Shown here piece after piece: positions 61,089 to 64,000 of a DNA stretch of 64,000 nt. The notes below the pieces were generated by a model. The model saw only the letters and a program-made list of their open reading frames with translations. It was not told where the DNA came from and searched no databases. The position numbers were made by a program, and so were the translations under genes. Source of the DNA: Bacillota bacterium. GTDB lineage: Bacteria > Bacillota > Clostridia > Acetivibrionales > DTU013. Position 1 is the stretch's first letter; every line of letters starts with the position of its first letter. The stretch spans positions 116,908 to 180,907 of the forward strand of contig JAFABI010000113.1 of assembly GCA_023426125.1 (NCBI GenBank). Direction: 5' to 3'.

Positions 61089-62454
61089 AAGATGGTTCAT
61101 CATGCTGGTATATTCCCTTGGATACCTGGGCATATCCATCCTCGTGCAAACAACGGTCAAATGGTATCAATACTTTTATGCTCCCCCCGAGATGAACAGC
61201 AGCGGATTAAGGCTGCTGATCCCTCTGGGGCTGATCGGTTTTACCATGGCTATTGCCAGAATCTTTGACGGAGTGGCAAACCCTATCGTGGCCTATTTTT
61301 CCGACAGCAGCAAAAACAAACTGGGCAGAAGGATTCCGTTTATACTCTACGGTTCGGTTCCACTTGTAATCACCTTCATCCTCATCTGGTTTCCGCCAGT
61401 GCAGGGACAGTCCATATGGAACTTTATTTATCTGACAGTGATGTTAAGCCTCTTCTTTACCCTTTTTACCATTGTGGTCGATCCATACCTGGCGCTGATC
61501 GGCGATATATCCAGAAACAAGGAGGAGCGGATCAAGCTCACCATGGCCCAGGGGATAGCCCAGGTATTGGGCGTCATGATCGCAGAAGCCGGTTCCGGCG
61601 TATTGATTGGAATTTCAGGCTATACCTTCATGGGGATCGTTCTTGGACTTTTTTCTTTTGCCACCATCATACTGACGCCCATATTTGTCCGGGAAAACCC
61701 TGTCAACGAGCTGGAAAGGCAGCCGCTGGGAATATGGACCTCCATAAAAAGGACCCTGACAAACAAGAATTTCATTTATTACCTTGTTCCATACCTTGCC
61801 ATCTGGTTCGGCATCAATACCCTGACCATCTCCATGCCCTACATTTCTGAAATCCTGCTTGGCTTCAAGCCGGAGTATTCGGGTTTTATGATTGCCGGAG
61901 CCTTTATTGTCGCTACGGCCTTCAGCCCCTTTTTACCCAAAATCACCTTAAAGCTGGGTAAAAAGAAAGTTATGATGCTTGCACAACTGCTGTTCGGCCT
62001 GGTGCTCTTCGGCGTATCCACCTTCGGGACTCTTGCAGGCACCCCGGTAGCCATCGCTGTTATCCTGTTTGCAGGCATCCCGCTGTCCGCGGCACTCATT
62101 GTGCCCAATGCAATGGTTGCCGACATCGCGGAGCTGGACGCCATTGAAAACGGGCAGAGGCGCGAAGGTATGTTTTTCGGAACACAGGGACTCATCAACA
62201 AGCTGATGGTCGGCCTGTCCTCAGTGGTAACGCCGCTGCTGTTCAACACTTTCGGATATACCCGGGAAACCCCTCTGGGCTTGCAGCTCTGCGGGCCTGT
62301 TTCGGGGGCGCTGGTCCTCGCAGGGATTTTCATTCTGAAGCGCTACTCGCTGACCGAAGAAAAGCTGGAGCAGGCAAACCGGGAAAGAGAATCGCTGCTT
62401 GTTTCTCCGGAGCGCTCCGGAGCCTCCGCGAAAATCCATCGTACCGATGGGTGA
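61066..62454 (+). CDS. GPH-family (MFS-type) sugar:cation symporter
   Basis: 462 aa from ATG 61066 with AGGAAGGGG 6 nt upstream; a longer frame to 60823 lies inside the nitrilase gene. Twelve predicted membrane helices. The MFS/GPH motifs ARIFDGVANPIVAYFSDSSKNKLGRRIPF (about 62-90; D..aDP.iG..sDrt..r.GrRrp form) and LALIGDISRNKEERIKLTMA (about 140) are clear; the region MVADIAELDAIENGQRREG (about 350) matches GPH. Imports a glycoside, pentoside or hexuronide with H+ or Na+. Likely brings in or exports the compound handled by the nitrilases (inference). Confidence 0.9.
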   Translation: MKKTLAGKRWFIMLVYSLGYLGISILVQTTVKWYQYFYAPPEMNSSGLRLLIPLGLIGFTMAIARIFDGVANPIVAYFSDSSKNKLGRRIPFILYGSVPLVITFILIWFPPVQGQSIWNFIYLTVMLSLFFTLFTIVVDPYLALIGDISRNKEERIKLTMAQGIAQVLGVMIAEAGSGVLIGISGYTFMGIVLGLFSFATIILTPIFVRENPVNELERQPLGIWTSIKRTLTNKNFIYYLVPYLAIWFGINTLTISMPYISEILLGFKPEYSGFMIAGAFIVATAFSPFLPKITLKLGKKKVMMLAQLLFGLVLFGVSTFGTLAGTPVAIAVILFAGIPLSAALIVPNAMVADIAELDAIENGQRREGMFFGTQGLINKLMVGLSSVVTPLLFNTFGYTRETPLGLQLCGPVSGALVLAGIFILKRYSLTEEKLEQANRERESLLVSPERSGASAKIHRTDG

Positions 62455-62510
62455 AGCATATTTCGAGAATGAAAGAGCATAGATCGAATAAGCCCCAAAG
62501 GCTTAATCAA

Positions 62511-62554
62511 AATGGGCCGTCTCAAACTTAAATTTTTGAGACAGTCCATTTTTT
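62511..62554 (+). terminator. Rho-independent terminator after the symporter gene
   Basis: AATGGGCCGTCTCAAA pairs with TTTTGAGACAGTCCATT (about 15 bp with one mismatch), followed by TTTTTT at 62549-62554. The rest of 62455-62781 shows no gene; GAGGTGA at 62770-62776 is the ribosome site of the next gene. Confidence 0.85.
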
Positions 62555-62781
62555 GTATAGGTTATGTGCGGGAGACTAAATAATAACATGCCTCTGTCTG
62601 GAAAATATGTGTTACCAAATGATAATCAAATCAAGGTGCAATGATTATTCAACCACTCCAAGCCGGGGTATTTACAGCATTTAGATATTCGCTACCGACA
62701 GACTATTTACTGTTATGGAATGGTACCTTAAACTGTGATTGTAAGGTCAACCGATCCCAAATTTCTACTGAGGTGACTCCG

Positions 62782-63744
62782 ATGAATCAGGCACAGGCTA
62801 TTGAAAACAATTGCATCAAGAAGGAAATTTCCAAAAGAAACAGAAGCGATTTCCGCAGGATTGCAAAAAAAAGATGGCTTTATGCAATGCTGATACCTGG
62901 ACTATTGTACTTTCTTGTATTTAAATATTTACCAATGTGGGGATTACTCATTGGTTTTCAAGATTACTCACCATTTCTCGGCTTTTTTCGCAGCCAGTGG
63001 GTAGGACTTGCCAATTTTCAGAAATTTTTCTCCAACGGAGATTTCGTATTGTTATTAAGAAATACTCTTTATCTAGCTTTATTGAATATTGTTATCTACT
63101 TCCCTTTACCAATCATTGTTGCATTACTCCTGAATGAAGTCAGAAAGGACCGGTTTAAAAAAATAATACAGACTCTTGTTTATATTCCGCACTTTTTCTC
63201 ATGGGTTATTATCGTTGGACTAACCTTTATATTCCTTAATGTAGACGACGGTCTTATCAATAACATTATAAAAAGTACAGGCGGAGAACCTATTTCATTT
63301 TTATTGAATCCCGCTTTATTCAGACCGTTGATTACTCTACAGGTAATCTGGAAGGAATGCGGCTGGGGAACTATAATATTTTTGGCTGCATTATCCAGTG
63401 TAGATGTAAGCTTATACGAAGCTGCTGTAGTAGATGGCGCCTCCAGATGGAAGCAGCTATGGCATATAACCTTGCCGGCGATCAGGAGTACTATCATCAT
63501 TTTACTTATTTTAAGACTGGGAGCTTTTCTGGATACGGGCTTCGAACAGCTGATCCTTATGGTGACCCCCTTAACAAGGGAAGTAGGAGAAGTATTTGAT
63601 ACTTATGTGTATACCAACGGCATTCAGCAGGGAAATTTCAGTTATACCACGGCAGTAGGCCTTTTTAAGTCCGTAATAGGATTGATCCTGATTTTTGCTT
63701 CAAATAAATTAGCAACCAAATTTGGCGAAGAAGGAATTTTCTGA
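62782..63744 (+). CDS. Sugar ABC transporter permease, LplB-type (partners not in window)
   Basis: 320 aa from ATG 62782 (GAGGTGA 5-6 nt upstream). FKYLPMWGLLIGFQDYSPFLGF near the N-terminus marks the LplB family; EAA loop YEAAVVDGASRWKQLWHITL at about 215-235. Six membrane helices. Its LplC-type and binding-protein partners would be expected downstream, but an IS110 element starts 135 bp later, so the operon is split or continues beyond the window. Confidence 0.9.
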   Translation: MNQAQAIENNCIKKEISKRNRSDFRRIAKKRWLYAMLIPGLLYFLVFKYLPMWGLLIGFQDYSPFLGFFRSQWVGLANFQKFFSNGDFVLLLRNTLYLALLNIVIYFPLPIIVALLLNEVRKDRFKKIIQTLVYIPHFFSWVIIVGLTFIFLNVDDGLINNIIKSTGGEPISFLLNPALFRPLITLQVIWKECGWGTIIFLAALSSVDVSLYEAAVVDGASRWKQLWHITLPAIRSTIIILLILRLGAFLDTGFEQLILMVTPLTREVGEVFDTYVYTNGIQQGNFSYTTAVGLFKSVIGLILIFASNKLATKFGEEGIF

Positions 63745-63879
63745 TTATATTATTATTAGAAGCATTCCTGTAAGTAAGAAATTTGATCTTTGAAAAATTA
63801 AGTACCCTCACGTAAAATATGAAATGTGCTGAAACACCACAAATGAAGGCACAAATCAAATATACGGAGGGTAACTAAT

Positions 63880-64000
63880 ATGAATTGTACACAAAACAAC
63901 AAGCTTATGCAAATCACACCTGAAACAATGGTTGTCGGAGTAGATATCGGTAGCGAGGTTCACTTCGCCAGGGCTTTTGATTTCAGAGGATTTGAATTCT
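63880..64000 (+). mobile_element. IS110-family transposase, 5' part (cut by window edge)
   Basis: ATG 63880 with CGGAGG 9 nt upstream. The frame runs to the window edge: MNCTQNNKLMQITPETMVVG then VDIGSEVHFARAFDFRGFEF, the N-terminal RuvC-like (DEDD) start of IS110 transposases where VGVDIGSEVH holds the first catalytic Asp. In IS110 elements the non-coding end upstream of the gene can specify a bridge RNA; here 63745-63879 is the available upstream segment. Confidence 0.85.

Noticed and set aside
1..64000. CRISPR arrays, rRNA or tRNA genes
   Set aside because: No regularly spaced direct repeats and no tRNA or rRNA signature were seen on either strand; short tRNAs cannot be fully excluded by eye.

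Overview
The window looks like chromosomal DNA of an anaerobic Firmicute, most likely a Clostridia member (inference). Supporting signs are strong AGGAGG-type ribosome sites, several Lpl/Yes-type sugar ABC systems with AraC-type sensors, a complete ion-pumping Rnf complex, BlaI/M56 regulation and many carbohydrate enzymes. Base composition is uneven: 18-22 kb and much of 49-58 kb are AT-rich, while 29-42 kb and 46-48 kb are clearly GC-richer. No rRNA, tRNA or CRISPR array was seen.

Layout. 1-6.8 kb (minus): ChbG/YdjC-type deacetylase (cut by the window edge), AraC-type membrane sensor, sugar-binding lipoprotein and two LplC/LplB-type permeases. 7.4-9.6 kb: a GreA/GreB-like factor and a BlaI/M56 pair with its promoter-operator. 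10-17.3 kb (minus): a six-gene operon with two nitrogenase-like component-1 subunits, cysteine synthase and an SsuABC-like sulfonate/taurine-type transporter, behind a good promoter, a palindromic operator candidate and a structured leader of about 320 nt. No nifH-like reductase gene lies in the window. 18-22.1 kb (plus): an AT-rich small peptide / ABC exporter / lipoprotein cassette ending at an IS200 remnant. 22.5-27.9 kb (minus): rseC-rnfCDGEAB. 28.4-42.1 kb: a divergent HopA1-like gene and a six-gene plus-strand block of very large beta-rich proteins without signal peptides, closing with a radical SAM/SPASM enzyme. 42-58.5 kb (minus): methyltransferase, a rhamnosidase-like glycosidase, a chimeric pectate-lyase-fold protein, a LplABC transporter, a GH2 beta-mannosidase and a YesN/YesM two-component system, mixed with gene fragments and duplicated segments. 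59.1-62.5 kb (plus): a catalytically degenerate nitrilase homologue, an intact nitrilase and a GPH-type symporter. 62.8-64 kb: an LplB permease followed by the start of an IS110 transposase.

How they fit together (inference). The nitrogenase-like/cysK/SsuABC operon reads as sulfur scavenging: import of an organosulfur compound, reductive release of sulfur, then capture as cysteine. Rnf could supply low-potential ferredoxin. The sugar loci look like polysaccharide-oligomer utilisation with import followed by intracellular hydrolysis. The 28-42 kb block is the best candidate for an undescribed system: it has a modifying enzyme, a divergent HopA1-like partner and giant cytosolic beta proteins, and I can assign it no function. 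The 42-64 kb part shows repeated illegitimate recombination: a signal peptide joined to a foreign gene, a 204-bp direct duplication around the mannosidase, and fragments of YbjQ, CBM32, carbamoyltransferase, mannosidase and ATPase genes.
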